Source of the DNA: Leadbetterella byssophila DSM 17132
GTDB taxonomy: Bacteria > Bacteroidota > Bacteroidia > Cytophagales > Spirosomataceae
DNA length: 64,000 nucleotides
Direction of reading: 5' to 3'
Assembly: GCF_000166395.1 (NCBI RefSeq)
Contig: NC_014655.1
Span: 1,364,001-1,428,000 of the forward strand
The translations under genes and the position numbers were made by a program. The notes under the pieces were generated by a model. It was not told the DNA's origin and ran no database searches. It saw only the letters and a program-made list of their open reading frames with translations. The number at the start of each line of letters is the position of its first letter. The first letter of the stretch is position 1. This document shows positions 9,517-17,424 of this stretch, piece by piece.

Positions 9517-10382
9517 GATGCTAATATAGGAATTCTACCTTGTAATCCCCCTGTGTGCAGGAGAACCACCGTACTACCCCTCTTGAAATAGCCCTTCTCT
9601 GCCAGATCATTAAAGGCATAAAACATCTTTCCGGTATAAACCTGTTCTAAGGGTATGGAGTATTTTGTCTGGAAATCTTGAATAAAGTGCAGCAATTCAG
9701 GAGTATGCTTGGCATAGCCCCCAAAGTGATATTGGGTAAACAGGGTAAAGGGCTTTTGCAACCATCTCTCCACCTCCTCTTTTATAAACTCTCCGCCTTT
9801 AAGGACGGGAACACCTATTACTTCTGTGCCTGAGGGAGCTCCCTTCAGTAATCCGGCCAAGGTTCCTCCGGTTCCACAAGCCGTGAGAATATAGTCGGCC
9901 TTTTCAGGAATTTCCGACCAGATCTCTTCTACTCCCACTAAGGCCAGCTCATTGCTACCCCCTTCAGGTATAATGTAAGATTTATCATCGTAGAATTGCT
10001 CCTTATCTCTATAAGATGATCTACTTACAAAACGTAAGTCGACCCCTTGTTCAAAGGCATAAGCCAGAGTAGGACTACTATTGGCATCCAATTCTTCTCC
10101 ACGAATAATAGCGGCACCTTCAAATCCGAAATACTTGCAAGCAAAGGCAAAAGCATACAAATGATTGGAATATGCTCCTCCAAAAGTCAGCAGTCTGCTA
10201 AAACCCTGTTCTTTAGCATAATTCAAATTATACTTCAGCTTTCTGTACTTATTTCCGGAGAGCATAGGATGTGTCAAATCATCCCTCTTTACCAGAACTC
10301 TCAGACCTAAATACTCCCATTTTATATCCCTTAACTCATACAGAGGAGTAGGAATTTGAATTATACTTTCAAAATCAAGCAT
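9513..10382 (-). CDS. PLP-dependent D-cysteine desulfhydrase / ACC deaminase family enzyme
   Basis: The 289-residue protein matches the fold-type II PLP family. LSGNKYRKLKYN (about residues 40-51) contains the PLP lysine, TFGGAYSNHLYAFAFAC is the substrate-binding segment, and TACGTGGTLAGLL is the phosphate-binding loop. Members cleave D-cysteine to pyruvate, H2S and ammonia or open 1-aminocyclopropane-1-carboxylate. The sequence alone does not decide between them, and D-cysteine is the commoner activity. It is divergent from rluD with only 22 bp between the start codons. Confidence 0.85.
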   Translation of the reverse strand: MLDFESIIQIPTPLYELRDIKWEYLGLRVLVKRDDLTHPMLSGNKYRKLKYNLNYAKEQGFSRLLTFGGAYSNHLYAFAFACKYFGFEGAAIIRGEELDANSSPTLAYAFEQGVDLRFVSRSSYRDKEQFYDDKSYIIPEGGSNELALVGVEEIWSEIPEKADYILTACGTGGTLAGLLKGAPSGTEVIGVPVLKGGEFIKEEVERWLQKPFTLFTQYHFGGYAKHTPELLHFIQDFQTKYSIPLEQVYTGKMFYAFNDLAEKGYFKRGSTVVLLHTGGLQGRIPILAS

Positions 10383-10404
10383 CTTTCACGAAATTTGCAC
10401 AAAT

Positions 10405-11448
10405 ATGAGCACATTCGACGAAAACAAGGCTGATTTTGAAGAGGAAGACGAAGAGTTTATTGATAATCTTCAAATCGTAGTAGATTCAGGCCAATCTATG
10501 ATGCGTCTGGACAAGTACCTTTCGCACCATTTGAAGAACATTTCCAGAAACAGGATCCAAAATGCTATCGATACAGATTCTGTAAAGGTCAACGGTTCTT
10601 CTGTAAAATCTAGCTATAAGGTAAAGCCTTTTGACGATATATCCATTTCCATAGTACGATCCAGCAGGATACCGAAAGAGGTCATTCCTCAGAATATCCC
10701 TCTGGATATCGTCTATGAAGACGATGACGTGCTACTGGTGAATAAAGCTCAGGAGATGGTAGTTCATCCCGGACATGGAAATCCGGACGGGACTTTGGTA
10801 AACGCTCTGGTTTATCATTTTGGAAATTTACCTTCCGCTAGAGACGGTGAAATTCGCCCGGGTCTGGTACATAGAATTGATAAGGGAACTTCAGGGCTAT
10901 TGGTGATTGCTAAGAATGAATATGCTTTACAATTTCTAGCCAAACAGTTTGCTGACCATACTACAGAGAGAACGTATTACGCCTTGATTTGGGGTGAACC
11001 AAAGGAACCCAAAGGTACTATTAATGCGCATATTGGCAGAGGTTTCAAGGATCGTAGGATCTCTGATGTATTCCCTGAGGGAGAGTATGGCAAAGAAGCC
11101 ATAACTCATTATGAGGTACTCAAATCCTTACGATACGTTTCTCTAATCAAATGTAATCTAGAGACCGGCAGAACCCATCAAATCCGTGCCCACATGAAAT
11201 ACCTGGGTCATCCCCTGTTTAATGATGCGGCGTATGGCGGCGACAGAGTGCTAAGAGGAGAGATCTTTTCTAAATATAAACAGTTTGTAGAAAATTGTTT
11301 CGAGATCATCCCGCGGCAAGCCTTACACGCAAAATCACTTGGATTTATACACCCTACTACCAAGAAGTGGATGCAGTTTGATTCTGAACTTCCAGCAGAC
11401 TTTCAAGCTGTCCTTGACAAATGGGAACACTATCTTCAATTCAGATGA
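10405..11448 (+). CDS. rluD: RluD-family 23S rRNA pseudouridine synthase
   Basis: The N-terminal S4 RNA-binding domain (MRLDKYLSHHLKN, about residues 32-95) is followed by the pseudouridine synthase domain with the catalytic aspartate in HRIDKGTSGLLVIAK (about residue 156) and the typical LETGRTHQIRAHMKYLGHP. RluD modifies helix 69 of 23S rRNA; RluA and RluC have related signatures, so the exact target is inferred. The acidic N-terminus (EEEDEEF) is common in Bacteroidota homologues. The stop overlaps the next start as ATGA. Confidence 0.88.
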   Translation: MSTFDENKADFEEEDEEFIDNLQIVVDSGQSMMRLDKYLSHHLKNISRNRIQNAIDTDSVKVNGSSVKSSYKVKPFDDISISIVRSSRIPKEVIPQNIPLDIVYEDDDVLLVNKAQEMVVHPGHGNPDGTLVNALVYHFGNLPSARDGEIRPGLVHRIDKGTSGLLVIAKNEYALQFLAKQFADHTTERTYYALIWGEPKEPKGTINAHIGRGFKDRRISDVFPEGEYGKEAITHYEVLKSLRYVSLIKCNLETGRTHQIRAHMKYLGHPLFNDAAYGGDRVLRGEIFSKYKQFVENCFEIIPRQALHAKSLGFIHPTTKKWMQFDSELPADFQAVLDKWEHYLQFR

Positions 11449-11888
11449 ACATCAGAAAAGCTACAATAGAAGATGTACCGGCAATCATGGAACTGGTACG
11501 AGAATTGGCCGTATATGAAAAAGCTCCGGAGGAAGTAACGAATACCGAAGAAAGGATGCGTAAAGAGGGATTTGGAGAGCACCCTGCCTTCGAGTGCATT
11601 CTGGCTGAAAAGGATGGAACCGTGGTGGGTATGTCTTTGTACTACTATAGATATTCCACCTGGAAAGGAAGAAGATTATATCTGGAGGACTTGATCGTAA
11701 CAGAGAAAGCTAGAGGTACTGGCCTAGGAAAAATTCTGTTAGACAGAACGATCGAGATTGCTAAAGAAGTGGGATGCAGTGGTATGATGTGGCAGGTATT
11801 GGATTGGAACACTCCTGCAATAGAATTCTATAAGAAGTATAATGCCCGTTTAGATGGGGAATGGATCAACTGCCACTTAGACTTCTAA
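11445..11888 (+). CDS. GNAT acetyltransferase, SSAT/thialysine type
   Basis: The start is set at 11445 because that ATG overlaps the rluD stop (ATGA) and the protein then begins MNIRKATIEDVPAIMELV, a normal GNAT N-terminus. The acetyl-CoA loop is seen in TEKARGTGLGKILL (about residues 83-96), and YEKAPEEVTNTEE near residue 30 is typical of the spermidine/spermine and thialysine N-acetyltransferase group. Polyamines or amino-acid analogues are likely substrates. It ends at a strong bidirectional terminator. Confidence 0.82.
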   Translation: MNIRKATIEDVPAIMELVRELAVYEKAPEEVTNTEERMRKEGFGEHPAFECILAEKDGTVVGMSLYYYRYSTWKGRRLYLEDLIVTEKARGTGLGKILLDRTIEIAKEVGCSGMMWQVLDWNTPAIEFYKKYNARLDGEWINCHLDF

Positions 11889-11923
11889 AAAAAAAGCAGA
11901 CTCTTAAGTCTGCTTTTTTTTAT
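11887..11923. terminator. Bidirectional intrinsic terminator
   Basis: GCAGACT (11896-11902) pairs with AGTCTGC (11907-11913) over a CTTA tetraloop. It is flanked by an A-run on the left and a T-run on the right, so it can terminate both the GNAT gene and the converging azurin gene. Confidence 0.92.
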
Positions 11924-12480
11924 TGAACTATAAACTTACCTTTCATCAGAGCCGAATGGCCTGGGAAAGTACAGATATAGTTATAAGCTCCTCTTGCGGG
12001 TGCAGTGAATTCAATGGTATCACTTTCTCCACCACCTACTAATTTAGTGTGTGCGATAATTTCATTAGAAGAACCTGCAGGAATGTAATCGTTATCTTTT
12101 GCAGCCAATGCCTTCGCCGCGAAATCCGTCTCATTCACACCATTGTTCAATAAAACAAAATTATGCCCCATGGAAGCCTTTGGAAGCTTTCCTGAATGTA
12201 CTAAAGTTAATTTCACCTTTTGACCGGCTTTAGCTTTGATGGTGCTAAGGTCAAATTTCATATCATCGCCTCCTTTGATGGTGATTTCTAAAACAGTATT
12301 ATCAGCGGATGCCACGTTATCCGTTTCTTCTTCAGCCGCTACTGCTACTTCCTCTGTACTTGAAGCTTCTGCAGCATGATCATGTCCTGCATGTGCATCT
12401 TCTGCTTTTTCACTGGATTTACTGCAAGCTGCAAAAAGGAATAAGGAAGCTACAGCTGCTAACGCGATGTTCTTCTTCAT
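11920..12480 (-). CDS. Azurin-like blue copper lipoprotein
   Basis: The signal peptide ends in the lipobox LFAAC (Cys19), so the protein should be lipid-anchored outside the inner membrane. A low-complexity His/Ala/Glu linker (AHAGHDHAAEASS) follows to about residue 60 and could also bind metal. The cupredoxin domain holds the expected copper ligands: His in MGHNFVLL, then Cys, His and Met in CTFPGHSALM near the C-terminus. Azurins carry single electrons between periplasmic redox partners. The stop codon lies within the shared terminator. Confidence 0.9.
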   Translation of the reverse strand: MKKNIALAAVASLFLFAACSKSSEKAEDAHAGHDHAAEASSTEEVAVAAEEETDNVASADNTVLEITIKGGDDMKFDLSTIKAKAGQKVKLTLVHSGKLPKASMGHNFVLLNNGVNETDFAAKALAAKDNDYIPAGSSNEIIAHTKLVGGGESDTIEFTAPARGAYNYICTFPGHSALMKGKFIVQ

Positions 12481-12509
12481 ATTGATTTTTTGTTTTAAAT
12501 AATTCTACA

Positions 12510-12517
12510 CAAATTTA
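12510..12517 (-). promoter_or_regulatory. -7 element for the azurin gene
   Basis: The minus strand reads TAAATTTG, an exact match to the Bacteroidota -7 consensus TAnnTTTG, 30 bp before the azurin start. No clear -33 TTG was found at the right distance. Confidence 0.45.
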
Positions 12518-12596
12518 AAAGAATACTTCTAATCTTCAGGAAAAGAATCAAATATATTCTCTATACTTCTGCCTTTTTTTCAGCTCAAAATACCTC

Positions 12597-12604
12597 TAAC
12601 TTTG
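12597..12604 (+). promoter_or_regulatory. -7 element directly before menE
   Basis: TAACTTTG matches TAnnTTTG exactly and ends 4 bp before the menE ATG at 12609. Transcription from it would begin at or just after the start codon, so this could give a nearly leaderless message, or the real promoter may be further upstream. Confidence 0.45.
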
Positions 12605-12608
12605 CATC

Positions 12609-13637
12609 ATGGTTTACATTTCCAAAGATGGAGAGGTCATTCGGACTAAATCAGGACCGAATCAAGTTCTGGAACTTTATGATGCCTGGAATAATGGGGC
12701 AAAACAAATCACCCTATACACCTCCGGCTCTACTGGAACTCCCAAAGAGATCGTATTGACGCGAGAGGCCATTGAAGCATCAGCAGGCATGACAACAAAA
12801 GCCTTTCATCTGGATGCAGAAGATCTCTTTGTTTGTAATCTCAATACAGATTATATAGGAGGCAAAATGATGATCATTCGTGCGGCCTTATTAGGTGCTG
12901 AAATCCTTGCCGTACCTCCCAATAGGAATCCATTCGAAGAACTAGAAGCACAAGCCTACATCCTATATCAAAACAGAGGAAAGAATTTCCAGTCCTTCGT
13001 CCCAATGCAGTTGCAAGCCATTTTAGAGGTTCCAAAGCATATTGAACTGCTAAAAACGGCTAAAGCTATCCTCTCCGGTGGAGCTCCCGTTCCTTTGGAA
13101 CTAAAAAAGAAAATCAAAGAGCTAGATCTGCCCGTTTTTGAGACCTATGGAATGACGGAAACGATCAGTCACATTGCAATTAAAGACCTCAGAACGAACC
13201 ACGAGCATTTCACTGCACTTGAGGGAGTGCATCTGAGTACAGATGAGAGGAATTGCCTTCAAATCTCTGCACCCTCTACTTTAGGTGAAACCATTACTAC
13301 AAATGATATGGTAGAACTCACTTCTCCCACTACCTTTGTCCTGAAAGGTAGAGCTGATTTAACCATCAATTCCGGTGGAGTAAAAATTCAAGCCGAAGTG
13401 GTAGAAAGAATGATAGCTGAAGCATATCCTTCTATTGGCACTTTCTTTTGCTTTGGGCTACCAGATAAAACGCTAGGTCAGCGACTAGTGATGGTGGTAG
13501 AGGGTCCAGCTCCAAACATAAATTGGGAACAAATCCCTTTACCAAAATACCACAAACCAAAAGAAATCATCAGCATACCTGAGTTTACCAGAACAGCATC
13601 AGGAAAAATTGACAAATTGAAAACATTGCATTTATGA
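12609..13637 (+). CDS. menE: o-Succinylbenzoate-CoA ligase (short AMP-binding enzyme)
   Basis: The 342-residue adenylate-forming enzyme has the phosphate loop YTSGSTGTPKEI (about residues 37-48), FETYGMTETISHIA (about 177-190), the hinge LKGRADLTINSGG (about 247) and the C-terminal catalytic lysine motif TASGKIDK. Its short length and lack of an N-terminal extension match Bacteroidota MenE, which activates o-succinylbenzoate with CoA in menaquinone synthesis. No other men gene is visible nearby, so the substrate rests on family resemblance. It overlaps the next start by 4 bp. Confidence 0.78.
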   Translation: MVYISKDGEVIRTKSGPNQVLELYDAWNNGAKQITLYTSGSTGTPKEIVLTREAIEASAGMTTKAFHLDAEDLFVCNLNTDYIGGKMMIIRAALLGAEILAVPPNRNPFEELEAQAYILYQNRGKNFQSFVPMQLQAILEVPKHIELLKTAKAILSGGAPVPLELKKKIKELDLPVFETYGMTETISHIAIKDLRTNHEHFTALEGVHLSTDERNCLQISAPSTLGETITTNDMVELTSPTTFVLKGRADLTINSGGVKIQAEVVERMIAEAYPSIGTFFCFGLPDKTLGQRLVMVVEGPAPNINWEQIPLPKYHKPKEIISIPEFTRTASGKIDKLKTLHL

Positions 13638-14317
13638 TCAAGATCCAATATCAAACTTCGGCATTACAACCTGCCCCCTTTGCCTACGCTTTAGAGATAG
13701 ATTTAAAGTCTACAGAGAAAGGCTTAGAATATACCCTGGATCTGGAATATCTGGATCGTGATTCTTTGACGGAAGAAGAGATCCTAGAAGAAGGATTCAC
13801 TATGGATGATGACCTACACCTGAAAGGAGAGCTTCCGGTGGTTTGGAGAGAAGAAATCAAGTTTCTTTTGAAGAAAACTCAAAAGACCAATAAAGAGGAA
13901 TTGGAGGAAAATGAGGACCTCTGGTTATTACACACAGAAGACGGTGTATTCTATCCTAATAACCACAACAATTGGGCAGAGACTACGGAACAATTACGCC
14001 AAGCTATAGTGGAAGCCAGCGGACTTGAAAAACCATTAGAAATCACACTAGTGGAAAACGGAGAGAAAACCGTATATCTGGGAAGTTTCGCTAAGAAAAC
14101 CTTAGTAGTAGACAGAAAAGGAGAGAAAAAAGGTTTAAGATGGTCTGATCTAAATGCACTTTTGAGGGACCTGTTCTCCGGAGATTTACTATATGAAGAA
14201 GCCAGCACCAAAGAACCAAAAGGCAAGGGTATATACCTCAATGTGGGGGATGAATATTGGTTTGAGCTAGGGAAATCCTACATCAACAAGGTACAAAAAG
14301 TGAAGAACTGGCTATAA
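13634..14317 (+). CDS. Conserved protein of unknown function following menE
   Basis: The gene starts in an ATGA overlap with menE, so translation is coupled. The 227-residue product is acidic, soluble in appearance, with no signal peptide or membrane segment. It has a conserved-looking stretch DLWLLHTEDGVFYPNNHNNW in the middle and YWFELGKSYINKV at the end. I do not recognise a domain. Its 3' end overlaps the convergent XRE gene by 6 bp. Confidence 0.7.
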   Translation: MIKIQYQTSALQPAPFAYALEIDLKSTEKGLEYTLDLEYLDRDSLTEEEILEEGFTMDDDLHLKGELPVVWREEIKFLLKKTQKTNKEELEENEDLWLLHTEDGVFYPNNHNNWAETTEQLRQAIVEASGLEKPLEITLVENGEKTVYLGSFAKKTLVVDRKGEKKGLRWSDLNALLRDLFSGDLLYEEASTKEPKGKGIYLNVGDEYWFELGKSYINKVQKVKNWL

Positions 14318-15079
14318 CAGCGAATCCATCTGCATTTTAAGGGCATTGATCGATTGAGCGATGCCCTTCATATCAGGAACGGCTTTGGGTAATCCCTTGG
14401 AGAAGAATCCTACCGGTTTCCAGATCTCTTTTACATTTGTACTTATCAGGTTTCTACCGTCTGCTAGACTGATCTTCCAAACAGAATCCTGCTGAACTCT
14501 ACCTAATAAAATACCTTTGTCCTGAGTAATCACGAGCACAGGATCATCAGAGCTTTTAAAAGAGGATAGATCACATTCTTCTCCTATGATAATGCCCTCT
14601 TGTAGATTCGAATCTACAGGCGTATCAAAGGCCCTATAGCTCTTTCCCTTTTCCATAAAAGGAAAACGGAATACCGGCATATCATCTAATCTCTGTGGAA
14701 AATCTTCATCCAAGATATACTTATCAAAGTACTTATAGGAGATGTACGGAATAGCTTCGTCTATCCATGCAGTACGTGAAAAAGGCTTCTTTTTTTCTAC
14801 TATAAGGGCTGGAGCCTCCTTCACCACTTCAGTAGGGACTTCAGGAGCTTGCTCTTCAAAAAGAGGAGATTCAGTTGAAAATCTATGATGGATCAATTGA
14901 TCCATACTCACCCCAAATAAGGAGGCTAATCTATTGAGTTTATCTAGTGGCGGGGTGGCTCTGTTTTCTTCATACGACCCCACCGCTTTACGGTTAATGC
15001 CTAACAAAGCCGCGAGCTTCTCCTGGGTTAATCCCATTCGATTTCTCAGTACTTTGATATTTTCATTAACGTATGACAT
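14312..15079 (-). CDS. XRE-family regulator with LexA/S24-like C-terminal region
   Basis: Residues 5-62 are a classic HTH (IKVLRNRMGLTQEKLAALLGI). After a Pro/Glu-rich linker (about 75-105), residues 125-240 look like the beta-rich C-terminal half of S24/LexA-type repressors, but I see no Ser-Lys dyad signature, so it is probably not self-cleaving. The start is joined to the hslV stop as TAATG, which indicates coexpression with the protease. It may be a stress regulator; its targets are unknown. Confidence 0.75.
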   Translation of the reverse strand: MSYVNENIKVLRNRMGLTQEKLAALLGINRKAVGSYEENRATPPLDKLNRLASLFGVSMDQLIHHRFSTESPLFEEQAPEVPTEVVKEAPALIVEKKKPFSRTAWIDEAIPYISYKYFDKYILDEDFPQRLDDMPVFRFPFMEKGKSYRAFDTPVDSNLQEGIIIGEECDLSSFKSSDDPVLVITQDKGILLGRVQQDSVWKISLADGRNLISTNVKEIWKPVGFFSKGLPKAVPDMKGIAQSINALKMQMDSLL

Positions 15080-15621
15080 TATTCTTCAGGAGAAGCAATG
15101 ATAAAATTATGATTCGTATAGATACAAATATCTGCGGCAATTGTCAATCCTTCTCGTACCATTTCTTCAGCACTTAGGTGTGGAGCATGCTTTTTCAATG
15201 CTAAAGCGGCGGCTTGTGCATACATACTTCCTGATCCTATGGCTGCCACTTGGCTATCCGGTTCTAAAACATCACCACTTCCGGAGATCACGAGCATTTC
15301 TTCCTTATTCGCCACGATCATCATGGCTTCTAATTTACTTAAGTATCGATCTGTCCTCCATTCCTTAACTAACTCAATAGCTGCGCGTCTCAGGTTGCCG
15401 TTATAGGTATTCAGTTTTTCCTCAAACTTCTCAATCAATGTAAAGGCATCTGCAGTGGATCCGGCAAAGCCAGCCACCACCTTACCTCCTGCAAGGGTAC
15501 GAATCTTCTTTACATTTGATTTTGCCACCGTATTTCCCATGGTGGCCTGACCGTCAGCACCGAGAGCCAACTTACCATTATGAAAAACACCTAAGACGGT
15601 AGTGGATTTGATCTTTTCCAT
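15079..15621 (-). CDS. hslV: ATP-dependent protease proteolytic subunit HslV
   Basis: HslV forms the two-ring threonine-protease core that HslU feeds with unfolded proteins. The catalytic Thr follows a short propeptide (MEKIKS before TTVLGV), as in other Bacteroidota HslV. GADGQATMGNTVAKSNVKKI and the glycine-rich AAIGSGSMYAQAAA are diagnostic. The 180-residue length is normal. No hslU lies in this window, so its ATPase partner must be encoded elsewhere. Confidence 0.93.
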   Translation of the reverse strand: MEKIKSTTVLGVFHNGKLALGADGQATMGNTVAKSNVKKIRTLAGGKVVAGFAGSTADAFTLIEKFEEKLNTYNGNLRRAAIELVKEWRTDRYLSKLEAMMIVANKEEMLVISGSGDVLEPDSQVAAIGSGSMYAQAAALALKKHAPHLSAEEMVREGLTIAADICIYTNHNFIIASPEE

Positions 15622-15633
15622 AGAATTAAAAAA

Positions 15634-15681
15634 AGGGACTGATGCCGTAAACGTCCCAAAAGACGCGTAGCTTCAGTCCCT
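15634..15681 (-). other. Inverted repeat between pdhC and hslV
   Basis: AGGGACTGA (15634-15642) pairs perfectly with TCAGTCCCT (15673-15681). An alternative shorter pairing exists between GGGAC (15635-15639) and GTCCC (15653-15657), so two exclusive folds are possible. In the minus-strand transcript this lies 10 bp after the pdhC stop and 12 bp before hslV; it may be a terminator, a processing site or an attenuator. Confidence 0.5.
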
Positions 15682-15691
15682 GCTTTAGAGA

Positions 15692-17299
15692 TTATACTAA
15701 TAACTTGTAAGGCTCTTCTAGAAGTTGCTTCAAGGTCACTAAGAAAGCTGCACCAGTAGCTCCGTCAACCACTCTGTGGTCACAAGTCAAGGTTACTTTC
15801 ATAATGTTTGTAGCGTAGAATTGACCATCTTTTACAGCCACTGTTTCTTTAATTCCACCTACTGAAAGAATACAAGATTCGTTCTTAGGGTTATTAATGA
15901 TGGAAGTAAATGAATCAATTCCAAACATTCCTAAGTTACTTACTGTAAAGGTGTTTCCTTCCCAGTCAGCCGGTTGTAATTTTCCACTCTTCGCTTTACC
16001 ACCAAGTTCTTTTGTGGTAGCAGCTAATTGAGATAGAGGAAGAGCATCTGCAAAACGAATCACAGGTACTACTAAGCCCTCAGGAATAGCAACCGCCATA
16101 CCAATATGTACATGATGATTTTTGCGGATATGATCTCCTCTCCAAGAAGAGTTGATTTCAGGATGCTTTCTTAAAGCTACGCCACAAGCTTTCAATACCA
16201 TGTCATTGAATGAAATCTTCACTGGAGATGCTTCATTCATCACGCCACGAGCCTTGATAGCATTGTCCATACAGATTTCCATGGTCAACTGGAAGTCTAC
16301 GGCATTCGCTTGAGAATCTGCCAAGCTTCTTGCGATAGCCTTACGCATTTGAGTCAATGGAATCTCTTCAAAGCTTTCCTGACCAGCGATAGCCGGCGTC
16401 AAGGCAGTTGCACCTTTAGCAGGAGCAGCCGCTGGAACATAATTATCTATGTCAGCTTTAATGATTCTTCCGCCTTCTCCGGAACCCTTCACTAAAGCTA
16501 GATCAATACCTTTTTCTTTGGCCAGGCTCTTAGCTAGTGGAGAAGCTAAAATTCTACCGTTGTTGTTGCTCGCAGGTGTTGCTGCAGGAGCTGGCGTTGC
16601 TGCAGGCGCTGGTGCCGGAGCCGGTGTTGCTGCAGAAGCTGGTGTTGCTGCAGGAGCAGCGGCCTGAGCTTTTGCAGGAGCAGACTCAGCTTTCAATAAG
16701 GTTTCATAATCAGCACCTTCTTCTCCGATAATAGCGATTACCGCATTTACAGCTGCTGCTTCACCTTCTTTAACTCCTACGTATAATAGTGTACCCTCTT
16801 CGTAAGCTTCTATCTCCATAGTAGCTTTGTCTGTTTCAATTTCAGCCAGAAGGTCACCGGATTTCACTTTGTCACCTACATTCTTCAACCACTTGTGAAT
16901 CACACCTTCTGTCATGGTATCACTCAAAAGAGGCATCTTAATTACGGCGGCTTTAATATTGGATGTATCTACAGCAGGTGCGGATTCTTCCGCTTTAGGC
17001 GCTTCAGGTTTTTCTTCTGCCGTAGCAGCACTTCCACCTAAAAGAGACTGAAAATCTTCTCCCGGCTTACCAATCACGGCTATAACTGCATCTATAGGAA
17101 CGGCTTGACCTTTCTCCACTCCGATATACAATACGGTACCGTCGTAGTAAGATTCCATATCCATAGTGGCTTTATCCGTCTCAACTTCAGCCAGAATATC
17201 ACCTGATTTCACTACATCCCCAACTTTCACGTTCCATGCGGCGATCACTCCTTCCGTCATGGTATCGCTCATTTTGGGCATTCTAATTACTTCTGCCAT
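15692..17299 (-). CDS. pdhC: Pyruvate dehydrogenase E2 (dihydrolipoamide acetyltransferase)
   Basis: Two tandem lipoyl domains carry the modified lysine in ETDKATMDMES (about residue 43) and ETDKATMEIEA (about residue 165). Ala/Pro-rich flexible linkers follow (about 205-245), then the E3/E1-binding domain beginning ILASPLAKSLAKEKGIDL (about 250-290), and the catalytic acyltransferase domain with CDHRVVDGA near the C-terminus. It transfers acetyl groups from lipoyl to CoA in the pyruvate dehydrogenase complex. The 535-residue size with two lipoyl domains is usual in Bacteroidota. E1 and E3 genes are not adjacent. Confidence 0.93.
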   Translation of the reverse strand: MAEVIRMPKMSDTMTEGVIAAWNVKVGDVVKSGDILAEVETDKATMDMESYYDGTVLYIGVEKGQAVPIDAVIAVIGKPGEDFQSLLGGSAATAEEKPEAPKAEESAPAVDTSNIKAAVIKMPLLSDTMTEGVIHKWLKNVGDKVKSGDLLAEIETDKATMEIEAYEEGTLLYVGVKEGEAAAVNAVIAIIGEEGADYETLLKAESAPAKAQAAAPAATPASAATPAPAPAPAATPAPAATPASNNNGRILASPLAKSLAKEKGIDLALVKGSGEGGRIIKADIDNYVPAAAPAKGATALTPAIAGQESFEEIPLTQMRKAIARSLADSQANAVDFQLTMEICMDNAIKARGVMNEASPVKISFNDMVLKACGVALRKHPEINSSWRGDHIRKNHHVHIGMAVAIPEGLVVPVIRFADALPLSQLAATTKELGGKAKSGKLQPADWEGNTFTVSNLGMFGIDSFTSIINNPKNESCILSVGGIKETVAVKDGQFYATNIMKVTLTCDHRVVDGATGAAFLVTLKQLLEEPYKLLV

Positions 17300-17424
17300 A
17301 TTTTCTGTTTTTTTTCTATATGTACCTACCGAGTTTCAAAAATACAAATCAATTCAGGGATCACCGTATTATTTTGACCTTAATTTTATAATTTTTAGCC
17401 ATTTTATACGGTTAAGCTTCCTAA

